A stretch of DNA of 6,659 nt from contig JAGRHK010000094.1 in the NCBI GenBank assembly GCA_020444985.1, forward strand, positions 1 through 6,659, given 5' to 3'. Both the position numbers and the translations under genes were made by a program. Every line of letters starts with the position of its first letter. Position 1 is the stretch's first letter. This DNA is from Candidatus Competibacteraceae bacterium (GTDB lineage: Bacteria; Pseudomonadota; Gammaproteobacteria; Competibacterales; Competibacteraceae). The notes below the pieces were generated by a model. The model did not search any database and was not told the origin of the DNA. It saw only the letters and a program-made list of their open reading frames with translations. Shown here piece by piece: positions 1 to 5,529 of this stretch.

Positions 1-84
1 GTTCAGCGCATGAGTGGACGAATTGATCATATTGGGATTTGGTATGATGCGCCAATTCGATCACTTGAAGAGAGCAATGTATGA
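1..84 (+). CDS. Possible C-terminal tail of an upstream gene, partial
   Basis: Frame 1 is open from the left edge for 27 codons and ends in a TGA at 82-84 that overlaps the ATG of the kinase gene in an ATGA arrangement, as is common for translationally coupled genes. The readable tail includes the residues RIDHIGIWYDAP. I do not recognise a family. Against coding: only about 30% of third codon positions are G or C, clearly lower than in the confirmed genes of this window, and 27 open codons can occur by chance. The competing reading is a plain intergenic region with a promoter at about 40-48. Sequence to the left of the window would decide. Confidence 0.25.
   Translation, partial: VQRMSGRIDHIGIWYDAPIRSLEESNV
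40..48 (+). promoter_or_regulatory. Extended -10 promoter candidate for the adenosine kinase gene
   Basis: The string TGGTATGAT has the TG-N-TATGAT form of an extended -10 element, with five of six matches to TATAAT. Transcription would start near 54-56, giving a leader of about 25 bases before the ATG at 81. No good -35 lies at the usual 16-18 base spacing; TTGATC at 23-28 is only 14 bases away. Extended -10 promoters can work without a strong -35. A purine-rich ribosome-binding stretch (GAAGAGAG, 67-74) sits six bases before the start codon. Called by eye only. Confidence 0.3.
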
Positions 85-1070
85 CAAAGTATCATGTTTA
101 TGGCATCGGGAATGCCTTGGTGGATATGGAATACGAGGTTCAGATTTCAGACCTGAAAGCGCTGGGGATCGACAAAGGCGTGATGACCCTGGTCAGCGAA
201 GAGCATCAGTTGAGAATCATGAACTATTTGGCGGAACGCCATCACCAGCGTGGTTCCGGGGGGTCAGCCGCTAATTCCGTCATCGCGGTCAGCCAGCTTG
301 GCGGCAAGAGTTTCTACTCGTGTAAGGTCGCTGCGGATGAACTTGGGCATTTCTATATGAAGGATTTGCTCGATGGCGGGGTAGACGCCAATCATCACAC
401 TGAAAAGGAACAGGGACATACTGGGCGTTGTGTGGTGTTGGTGACGCCAGACAGTGATCGCACGCTGTGCACGTTCCTGGGGATCAGCGGCGAACTGTCG
501 GCCAGGGAGCTGGTCGAGGATGCTCTGCGCAACTCGGATTATTTCTACACCGAGGGATACCTGGTCACTTCGGACAACGCCCGCCGCGCTTCCATCGAGG
601 CCAAACGTATTGCTGAGGCCGCCGGCGTCAAGACCGCGATTTCCCTGTCAGATCCAAACATGGTCAGATTCTTCAAGCCCGGCTTGCTGGATATGATCGG
701 CTCCGGCGTTGATTTGCTGTTTGCCAACGAGGACGAGGCCCGGGGCATGGCCGGCGTCGATGATCTGAACAGCGTGATGGATTATCTGAAAACCATCAGC
801 AGGGAGTTTGTCATCACTCGGGGACCGCAAGGTGCGCTGATCTGGGATGGGACAACGCGGATCGACATTGACCCGGTCAAGGTAGAAGCCGTGGATACCG
901 TTGGCGCCGGGGACATGTTCGCTGGGGCTTTTCTTTATGGTTTGACCCAGGGCTGGGCGCATCGGCGCGCGGGGAACTTGGCGGCGGCGGCGGCGGCCAA
1001 GCTGGTCACTTGCCTGGGGCCGCGCATTCCGGCGGCGGAGACCCAGGCGATTTTAAAGAAGCTGGCTTAA
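81..1070 (+). CDS. Adenosine kinase-type PfkB family kinase
   Basis: A 329-residue cytoplasmic kinase of the ribokinase/PfkB fold, most like bacterial proteins annotated as adenosine kinase, which phosphorylate adenosine to AMP with ATP in purine salvage. Seen directly: the N-terminal GIGNALVD strand (8-15), with the aspartate expected to contact the ribose; PfkB signature 1 around GGSAANS (60-66) followed by SQLGG; NEDEA (216-220), the NxxE-type motif; and signature 2 DTVGAGDMF (272-280), with the anion hole GAGD and the presumed catalytic base Asp278. Length is normal for the family. The ATG at 81 is preceded by a purine-rich stretch (67-74), and the protein begins just before the first conserved strand, so this start is well supported. 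Substrate is inferred: related PfkB members use other nucleosides or sugars. ftsK follows after only 44 bases with no obvious terminator, so co-transcription is possible. A run of six alanines (301-306) is encoded by a GCG repeat. Confidence 0.88.
   Translation: MTKYHVYGIGNALVDMEYEVQISDLKALGIDKGVMTLVSEEHQLRIMNYLAERHHQRGSGGSAANSVIAVSQLGGKSFYSCKVAADELGHFYMKDLLDGGVDANHHTEKEQGHTGRCVVLVTPDSDRTLCTFLGISGELSARELVEDALRNSDYFYTEGYLVTSDNARRASIEAKRIAEAAGVKTAISLSDPNMVRFFKPGLLDMIGSGVDLLFANEDEARGMAGVDDLNSVMDYLKTISREFVITRGPQGALIWDGTTRIDIDPVKVEAVDTVGAGDMFAGAFLYGLTQGWAHRRAGNLAAAAAAKLVTCLGPRIPAAETQAILKKLA
981..995 (+). repeat. (GCG)5 trinucleotide repeat in the kinase gene
   Basis: Five perfect GCG codons followed by GCC encode an alanine run in the C-terminal helical region of the PfkB kinase. 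Replication slippage here would add or remove whole alanines without breaking the frame. It is probably just alanine-rich coding sequence in G+C-rich DNA. Confidence 0.6.
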
Positions 1071-1102
1071 GGCCATAGCTTGGACCGTTTTCATACCCAT
1101 TA

Positions 1103-1117
1103 AGGACTGAAGTCTTG
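1103..1117 (+). promoter_or_regulatory. ftsK ribosome-binding site and TTG start inside a small hairpin
   Basis: TAAGGA (1101-1106) is a good Shine-Dalgarno core ending eight bases before the TTG at 1115 and decides this start; no ATG or GTG nearby is as well placed. A1103-C1107 can pair with G1112-T1116 (including one G-T pair) around a TGAA loop. This would hold both the ribosome site and the first two bases of the start codon in a weak five-pair stem. Whether the stem matters in the cell is unknown. Confidence 0.45.
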
Positions 1118-4090
1118 GCGCAGGCACATCGCATTAAAACTGAACCGTCCGCGATTCGCGTCGGTATTTTCCGCTTTTTCAATAGCGTACTGGGCGAAAT
1201 CAGTTTCTGGCTATTCGCTGTGGTCGCCCTGGCCTTGGTCGTGGCATTGGCGACATTCAACCCGGCGGACCCGGCTTGGACGCATACCGTCGAGGTCGCC
1301 CGGCTGCATAATTTCGGTGGGGTGGTCGGCGCATGGTTTGCGGACGTTGCCCTGTATATGTTTGGCTATCCCGCTTATTTATTACCAATGGGTTTGATGT
1401 TCGCCGGATGGCGCTTGTTCAAGCGTAGGGCGTTACTGGAACTGGATGCGGAAATTGTGTTGTATCGGGTTCTGGGATTCGCGGTCGTGCTGACCACCGC
1501 CTGTGGACTGGCGGCCTTACATCTGCACGCCATGCCGGGTGCCATGCCGGGCGATGGTTCCGCAGGCGGTCTGGTTGGGGTGCATATCGGCCGGTTTTTG
1601 ACAGGGGCATTTGGTTTTGCCGGCGGCAATTTGTTCATGGGCGCTCTGCTGTTGGCTGGTTTGACTTTGATGACCGGCGTTCCCTGGGTCACGATGATGG
1701 ATTGGATCGGCCAGGCGGCGCTGTGGGTATTGGACACGGTGGGCGGGCTGATCATGGCGCCATTGCGCTGGATGACGGGGTCGACGTCGGGAGCGCGTCA
1801 TCAACGCAGCGCGGCGGAGGTAACGGAAGAACAGGAGGCAGTGGATTTTGAGGAAGCCATTGATTCCGTAAATTCAGTCGAAAAGCCGGTTGTCGAGACG
1901 GCTATGCCACAGACGAAGCATTCCCCAGCAGCGGGATTGATGGCGCGGTCGCATTCGGTTTTGACTGGTTGGATGGAGGTTGTCGCCGAAAAGTCGCAGA
2001 CTTGGCGGCGCGCGCGACGTGTGGAAAGTGTGGAAACCGATGCCGAAGATTTGCTGGAAACTGCGGAGGCAACGCCGCCGTTTGCGACCGCTGACGCCTC
2101 AGCGCCGACGAACAGGCTGGTTGCCCAGCCATCTCCAGCGGCAGGCGTTGAGCGAGGGGTAATGACTGGAGGAAATCGACATTCGGCGCGGATTGAGCCG
2201 GTGTTTAATTTCCCTGCGGAATCGTCGGAATTACCACCCGAGGCGATCAAGCCGTTACCTGAGAAGAAGGCTGCTGTTGAATCGGAATTGCCACCTGAGG
2301 CGATCAAGCCGTCACCTGAGAAGAAGACCGCTGTTGATCAGTCAATGTCCGATTTAACCCTGGTGCCGGTGTTATCCGCTCGATCCTCTTCTGCTAAACC
2401 AGCCCCTTTATCACCAAACCAGCCGGACGGATTGCGTCCATTCCCTTTATCACCAAACCAGCCGGATGGATTGAGTCCATTTCGGCAACCGGTTTCCGGC
2501 GCTGGGAATGATGAGAGAGCGGTGACCGATATTCCACCTCGGCCGGCTGCGCCAGTCGCCATGATGAGCCGTCCGGCGGTCCCGCCACCTTCTGCGCCGA
2601 TGCCCTTTGTGTTGCCGCCGCTGGATTTGCTCGATCCGCCGCCGCTGCGCACCGCCGGCTATGGGAGCGATCTGCTCGACGAAATGTCGCGCCGGCTGGA
2701 AAGTCTGCTTAAAAGTTTTGGTATCGAGGTCCAGGTGGTTGCCGTGGAGCCGGGACCGGTCATTACACGCTTTGAAATCGAACCAGCGCCGGGCGTCAAG
2801 GTGAATCAAATTAGTAATCTGGTTAAAGACTTGGCGCGCGGACTGTCGGTGGCCAGTGTCCGCGTGGTGGAGATCATTCCTGGCAAGTCGGTGATCGGCC
2901 TGGAAATTCCCAACCGTAAACGGGAAATTGTTTACCTGCGGGAGACGCTGGAATCGCTGGCCTATGCCCAATCCACCGCGCCGCTGACTCTGGTATTGGG
3001 TCAGGATATTGGCGGGAATCCCGTCGTGGCGAATTTGAACAAAATGCCGCATTTGCTGGTGGCCGGTACGACCGGTTCCGGCAAGTCGGTGGCGATCAAC
3101 GCCATGTTGTTGAGTCTGCTTTACAAGGCCCCGCCCAGCGCGGTGCGGCTGATTCTAGTCGACCCGAAGATGCTGGAGTTGTCCATCTATGAGGACATCC
3201 CGCATTTGCTGACGCCCGTGGTGACGGACATGAAGCAAGCGATCAATGCCTTGCGCTGGTGCGTGGCCGAGATGGAGCAGCGTTACCAGTTAATGGCGGC
3301 GCTGAAAGTGCGCAATATCGCCGGCTTCAATCGCAAGGTGCTGGATGCGCTGGAAGCAGGAGAGGGGTTGATCGATCCGTTCTGGACTCCGGACAGCGCC
3401 GAGACGCCGGGCGAGAGTGCGGTGCTGCAACCACTGCCCTTCATTGTCGTCGTGATCGACGAGTTGGCCGATATGATGATGACGGTCGGCAAGAAGGTGG
3501 AAGAGTTGATCGCCCGCCTGGCGCAGAAAGCGCGCGCTGCCGGCATTCATCTGATTCTGGCGACGCAGCGGCCCTCGGTGGATGTCATTACTGGTCTGAT
3601 CAAGGCCAATATTCCCACCCGCATCGCTTTTCAAGTTTCTTCGCGGGTGGATTCGCGCACCATTCTCGACCAGATGGGCGCGGAACAACTGCTGGGGCAT
3701 GGCGACATGCTGTACCTGCCTCCGGGGACCGGGTTGCCGCAGCGCGTGCATGGGTCCTTTGTGGATGATCACGAAGTCAATCGGGTTGTGGAGTATCTGC
3801 GTCAGGCCGGCGCGCCGCACTACGTGGATGCCGTGTTGGCGGAGCCGCCGGGCGAAGGCGATAACAACAACGGCGATGAGGCGGAAGGGCGTGGCGAGAG
3901 TGATCCGCTCTATGATGAAGCCGTGCGCATCGTCGTTGAATCGCGCCGGGCTTCAGTCTCCGGGGTGCAGCGCCGGTTACGCATCGGATATAACCGCGCC
4001 GCACGCCTGGTCGAGGAGATGGAATCAGCGGGCCTGGTCGGTCCGGCGCAGACTAATGGCGCGCGCGAGGTGTTGGCGCCGCCGTCGTGA
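1115..4090 (+). CDS. ftsK: DNA translocase FtsK
   Basis: FtsK is a hexameric, septum-anchored DNA motor that clears chromosome ends during division and activates XerCD recombination at dif. This 991-residue protein has the full layout. Four to five hydrophobic segments (about 27-47, 70-98, 116-137, 160-188, possibly 196-217) include the family motif NPADPAW (49-55) in the first periplasmic loop. A Pro/Glu/Ala-rich linker covers about 225-495. The alpha domain begins near 497. The RecA-like motor has Walker A GTTGSGKS (651-658), Walker B ending in Asp782-Glu783, and the conserved ATQRPSVDVITGLIKANIPT stretch. The gamma winged-helix domain, which reads KOPS and contacts XerD, starts near DPLYDEA (930) and ends with a typical REVLAPP tail. 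It is shorter than the 1329 residues of E. coli FtsK, mainly in the linker. The TTG start is supported by TAAGGA at 1101-1106. lolA follows after 23 bases. Three in-frame tandem duplications lie in the gene (1529, 2225, 2405). Confidence 0.98.
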   Translation: MAQAHRIKTEPSAIRVGIFRFFNSVLGEISFWLFAVVALALVVALATFNPADPAWTHTVEVARLHNFGGVVGAWFADVALYMFGYPAYLLPMGLMFAGWRLFKRRALLELDAEIVLYRVLGFAVVLTTACGLAALHLHAMPGAMPGDGSAGGLVGVHIGRFLTGAFGFAGGNLFMGALLLAGLTLMTGVPWVTMMDWIGQAALWVLDTVGGLIMAPLRWMTGSTSGARHQRSAAEVTEEQEAVDFEEAIDSVNSVEKPVVETAMPQTKHSPAAGLMARSHSVLTGWMEVVAEKSQTWRRARRVESVETDAEDLLETAEATPPFATADASAPTNRLVAQPSPAAGVERGVMTGGNRHSARIEPVFNFPAESSELPPEAIKPLPEKKAAVESELPPEAIKPSPEKKTAVDQSMSDLTLVPVLSARSSSAKPAPLSPNQPDGLRPFPLSPNQPDGLSPFRQPVSGAGNDERAVTDIPPRPAAPVAMMSRPAVPPPSAPMPFVLPPLDLLDPPPLRTAGYGSDLLDEMSRRLESLLKSFGIEVQVVAVEPGPVITRFEIEPAPGVKVNQISNLVKDLARGLSVASVRVVEIIPGKSVIGLEIPNRKREIVYLRETLESLAYAQSTAPLTLVLGQDIGGNPVVANLNKMPHLLVAGTTGSGKSVAINAMLLSLLYKAPPSAVRLILVDPKMLELSIYEDIPHLLTPVVTDMKQAINALRWCVAEMEQRYQLMAALKVRNIAGFNRKVLDALEAGEGLIDPFWTPDSAETPGESAVLQPLPFIVVVIDELADMMMTVGKKVEELIARLAQKARAAGIHLILATQRPSVDVITGLIKANIPTRIAFQVSSRVDSRTILDQMGAEQLLGHGDMLYLPPGTGLPQRVHGSFVDDHEVNRVVEYLRQAGAPHYVDAVLAEPPGEGDNNNGDEAEGRGESDPLYDEAVRIVVESRRASVSGVQRRLRIGYNRAARLVEEMESAGLVGPAQTNGAREVLAPPS
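1529..1552 (+). repeat. 12-bp tandem duplication in ftsK
   Basis: Two adjacent 12-base copies differ only in the last base and encode AMPG-AMPG in the periplasmic loop between the third and fourth membrane segments of FtsK. The unit length keeps the frame. Loops of this kind tolerate length change. Confidence 0.8.
2225..2338 (+). repeat. 57-bp tandem duplication in the FtsK linker
   Basis: Copies at 2225-2281 and 2282-2338 match at 51 of 57 bases. Each encodes a 19-residue unit, SELPPEAIKPxPEKKxAVE/D (residues 371-389 and 390-408). The unit is proline-rich and charged, like the disordered linkers of FtsK proteins. Most differences are silent or conservative, pointing to a duplication old enough to have picked up substitutions. 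Confidence 0.9.
2405..2482 (+). repeat. 39-bp tandem duplication in the FtsK linker
   Basis: Copies at 2405-2443 and 2444-2482 match at 36 of 39 bases and encode PLSPNQPDGLRPF and PLSPNQPDGLSPF (residues 431-443 and 444-456). The unit is unrelated to the 57-bp repeat only 66 bases upstream, so two separate duplication events are needed. The higher identity suggests this one may be the younger of the two. Confidence 0.9.
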
Positions 4091-4102
4091 GAAAGGATAT
4101 TT

Positions 4103-4106
4103 GGAG
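4103..4106 (+). promoter_or_regulatory. Shine-Dalgarno site of lolA
   Basis: GGAG stands seven bases before the ATG at 4114 and favours that start over two others in the same frame. The GTG at 4087, which overlaps the ftsK stop as GTGA, has no purine-rich site before it. The ATG at 4135 has only a weak one. Confidence 0.55.
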
Positions 4107-4113
4107 TCATATT

Positions 4114-4764
4114 ATGGTTTTAAATGGTAATTTAATGCATAAAGGGGTCCGCATCGCGCTGGCGCTGGCGCTGGGGTGGAGCTTGGTTTTACCCGCGCAA
4201 GCAGCTGCGCAATCGCCGGTGCAAGACTATTTCCAGGACTTGCGCTCATTGCGGACGAATTTTATTCAACGGGTATTCGATGAGCAGTCCCGAATGATGC
4301 AGACCTCCAGTGGCCAGATGCTGATGCAGAAGCCCGGTAAATTCCGCTGGGATTACCAGACGCCTGCTGAGCAGATCATTGTGGCCGATGGCCAGCGGTT
4401 ATGGGCCTATGATGTCGATTTGGCGCAGGTCACCGTTCGTAAACTGGACACAGCGCTGAGTTCAACCCCGCTCGCCTTGCTCAGCGGCGCGGCGCCCCTT
4501 GATAAGACGTTTGCCATTGGTCCCGTTCGCCAACAGGATGGGTTGGATTGGTACGAGTTGACGCCACGCCAGCCGCAGCCTGAATTTCGGTTGTTGCGGG
4601 TGGCTTTCAAGGACGATCGGCTGGTCAGTCTGGAGCTGGAAGATCGTCTCGGCCAGCGCACTCGGCTGGATTTTCAGAAGCTGGAGCGCAATCCGGCGCT
4701 GGATCCAGGACTCCTGCAATTTACGCCGCCGCCGGGCGTTGATGTCGTGGGCGATGCCGGTTGA
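4114..4764 (+). CDS. lolA: Outer-membrane lipoprotein carrier protein LolA
   Basis: LolA is the periplasmic shuttle that takes lipoproteins from the inner-membrane LolCDE transporter and hands them to LolB at the outer membrane, holding the acyl chains in its half-barrel cavity. From the ATG at 4114 it is 216 residues. It has a signal peptide with a basic n-region (His9, Lys10, Arg13), an Ala/Leu-rich core and a likely signal peptidase I site after PAQA (27-30). The mature part shows the family pattern LRSLRTNFIQ (43-52), SSGQM followed by KPGKFRWDY (73-81), DGQRLWAYD (92-100) and STPLALLSG (117-125). Mature length of about 186 residues is normal. There is no lipobox cysteine, so it is soluble. 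A start at 4135 would give a shorter, more typical signal peptide of about 23 residues and cannot be excluded; one at 4087 would give an unusually long n-region. Position directly after ftsK and before rarA matches the conserved gammaproteobacterial order. Confidence 0.95.
   Translation: MVLNGNLMHKGVRIALALALGWSLVLPAQAAAQSPVQDYFQDLRSLRTNFIQRVFDEQSRMMQTSSGQMLMQKPGKFRWDYQTPAEQIIVADGQRLWAYDVDLAQVTVRKLDTALSSTPLALLSGAAPLDKTFAIGPVRQQDGLDWYELTPRQPQPEFRLLRVAFKDDRLVSLELEDRLGQRTRLDFQKLERNPALDPGLLQFTPPPGVDVVGDAG
4156..4173 (+). repeat. (GCGCTG)3 repeat in the lolA signal peptide
   Basis: Three perfect hexamers encode Ala-Leu-Ala-Leu-Ala-Leu in the hydrophobic core of the LolA signal peptide. Slippage would change the core by two residues per unit without shifting the frame. 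Ala/Leu codon pairs of this kind also arise by chance in signal sequences. Confidence 0.7.
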
Positions 4765-5524
4765 TCCTCGTCGTCCGTTGGCCGATCGATTAAGGCCGCA
4801 TTGCCTGGATGCGTTTGTTGGTCAGGCCCATTTATTAGCGCCCGGTAAGCCGCTGCGGGTGGCGATCGAACGCGGTCAGCCCCATTCCATGGTGCTGTGG
4901 GGGCCGCCCGGCGTCGGCAAAACTACGCTGGCTGAGTTGTTGGCGGGCGCCAGTCAGGCGGCGTTTATCCGCTTGTCGGCGGTGATGGCTGGAGTGCGCG
5001 AGCTGCGGGCGGCTGTGGAGCAGGCGCAAGCCCTGTGGCGGGAGCAACAACGCCGCACGGTGTTGTTTGTGGATGAAGTGCATCGGTTCAACAAGGCGCA
5101 GCAGGATGCTTTTTTACCCTACGTTGAAAATGGTGCGCTGATTTTTATTGGCGCGACTACGGAAAATCCCAGTTTCGCGTTGAACAACGCGCTGTTGTCG
5201 CGCGTGCGGGTGTACGTGTTGCAGGCGCTCGAAAGCGCTGCGGTTGATCAAGTGGTGGAGCGGGCGCTTCACGATTCTGAACAGGGTCTGGCGGGCCGCT
5301 GGTCGCTGACCGACGAAGCGCGGTCGCGTTTAGCGCAAGCAGCCGATGGCGACGCGCGCCGGGCGCTGATCTGGCTGGAGCTGGCGACGGAATTGGCGGA
5401 AGCCCGTGCGATGTCCCTGGACCAGGCGCTGGCCGCCGTGATGAGCGATGGAGGCGGACGACGCTTTGATCGTGGCGGCGATTTGTTTTATGACCAGATT
5501 TCCGATCACCTGGAAACCCTGTAA
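4742..5524 (+). CDS. rarA: RarA/MgsA replication-associated AAA+ ATPase, C-terminally truncated
   Basis: RarA (MgsA, the bacterial relative of Mgs1/WRNIP1) is a clamp-loader-like AAA+ ATPase acting at stalled replication forks. The N-terminal half is intact. Numbering from the ATG at 4742, it has RPLADRLRP near the start, Walker A GPPGVGKT (54-61), Walker B LFVDEVHRF (108-116), sensor 1 in GATTENPSF (137-145), the arginine-finger region LLSRVRVY and sensor 2 GDARRAL (203-209). Homology runs as far as FDRGGDLFYDQIS, then DHLETL and a TAA follow in place of the expected ALHKSVRGS. The protein is about 260 residues against 447 in E. coli, so the C-terminal MgsA domain used for tetramer formation is missing, and no remnant follows in any frame. 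It is probably inactive or altered as RarA, although the ATPase core is undamaged. The start overlaps lolA by 23 bases; the TTG at 4739 and ATG at 4754 are alternatives, none with a clear ribosome site. Confidence 0.88.
   Translation: MSWAMPVDPRRPLADRLRPHCLDAFVGQAHLLAPGKPLRVAIERGQPHSMVLWGPPGVGKTTLAELLAGASQAAFIRLSAVMAGVRELRAAVEQAQALWREQQRRTVLFVDEVHRFNKAQQDAFLPYVENGALIFIGATTENPSFALNNALLSRVRVYVLQALESAAVDQVVERALHDSEQGLAGRWSLTDEARSRLAQAADGDARRALIWLELATELAEARAMSLDQALAAVMSDGGGRRFDRGGDLFYDQISDHLETL
5466..5494 (+). promoter_or_regulatory. Weak promoter candidate for the GntR gene inside rarA
   Basis: TTGATC (5466-5471) and TATGAC (5489-5494) each match four of six consensus bases at the ideal 17-base spacing, and would start transcription about 30 bases before the regulator's ATG. 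The bases also encode the conserved RarA residues FDRGGDLFYD, so coding constraint explains them equally well. Offered only because the regulator has no intergenic space of its own. Confidence 0.18.
5499..5516 (+). repeat. Short inverted repeat at the rarA break
   Basis: TTTCC (5499-5503) and GGAAA (5512-5516) form a five-base inverted repeat around an eight-base centre, flanked by CAG and CTG. It lies where RarA homology ends and 14 bases before the regulator's start codon. It could be an operator half-site pair, a trace of the recombination junction, or chance. It does not resemble the GTnTAnAC core known for HutC-type operators. Confidence 0.2.
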
Positions 5525-5529
5525 CCGCG

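Noticed and set aside
14..274. An 86-codon + strand frame from a GTG overlapping the kinase start
   Set aside because: It runs out of frame through the well-supported PfkB gene, has an arginine-rich composition typical of shadow frames and shows no recognisable motif.
1071..1114. A terminator or promoter between the kinase gene and ftsK
   Set aside because: No stem followed by a T-run was seen, and TTGGAC at 1080-1085 has no acceptable -10 at the right distance.
2450..3052. A 200-codon - strand frame opposite ftsK
   Set aside because: Its residues are the antisense of the conserved FtsK alpha domain and linker repeats; high G+C codon use opens such frames. No domain or ribosome site seen.
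3259..3768. A 169-codon + strand frame inside ftsK as a nested gene
   Set aside because: Composition is Arg/Gly/Ala-rich with no motif, and the conserved FtsK frame explains the bases fully.
3290..3820. A 176-codon - strand frame opposite the FtsK motor domain
   Set aside because: It is antisense to the Walker B region, which is clearly under protein constraint on the + strand; His/Arg/Gln-rich composition marks it as a shadow.
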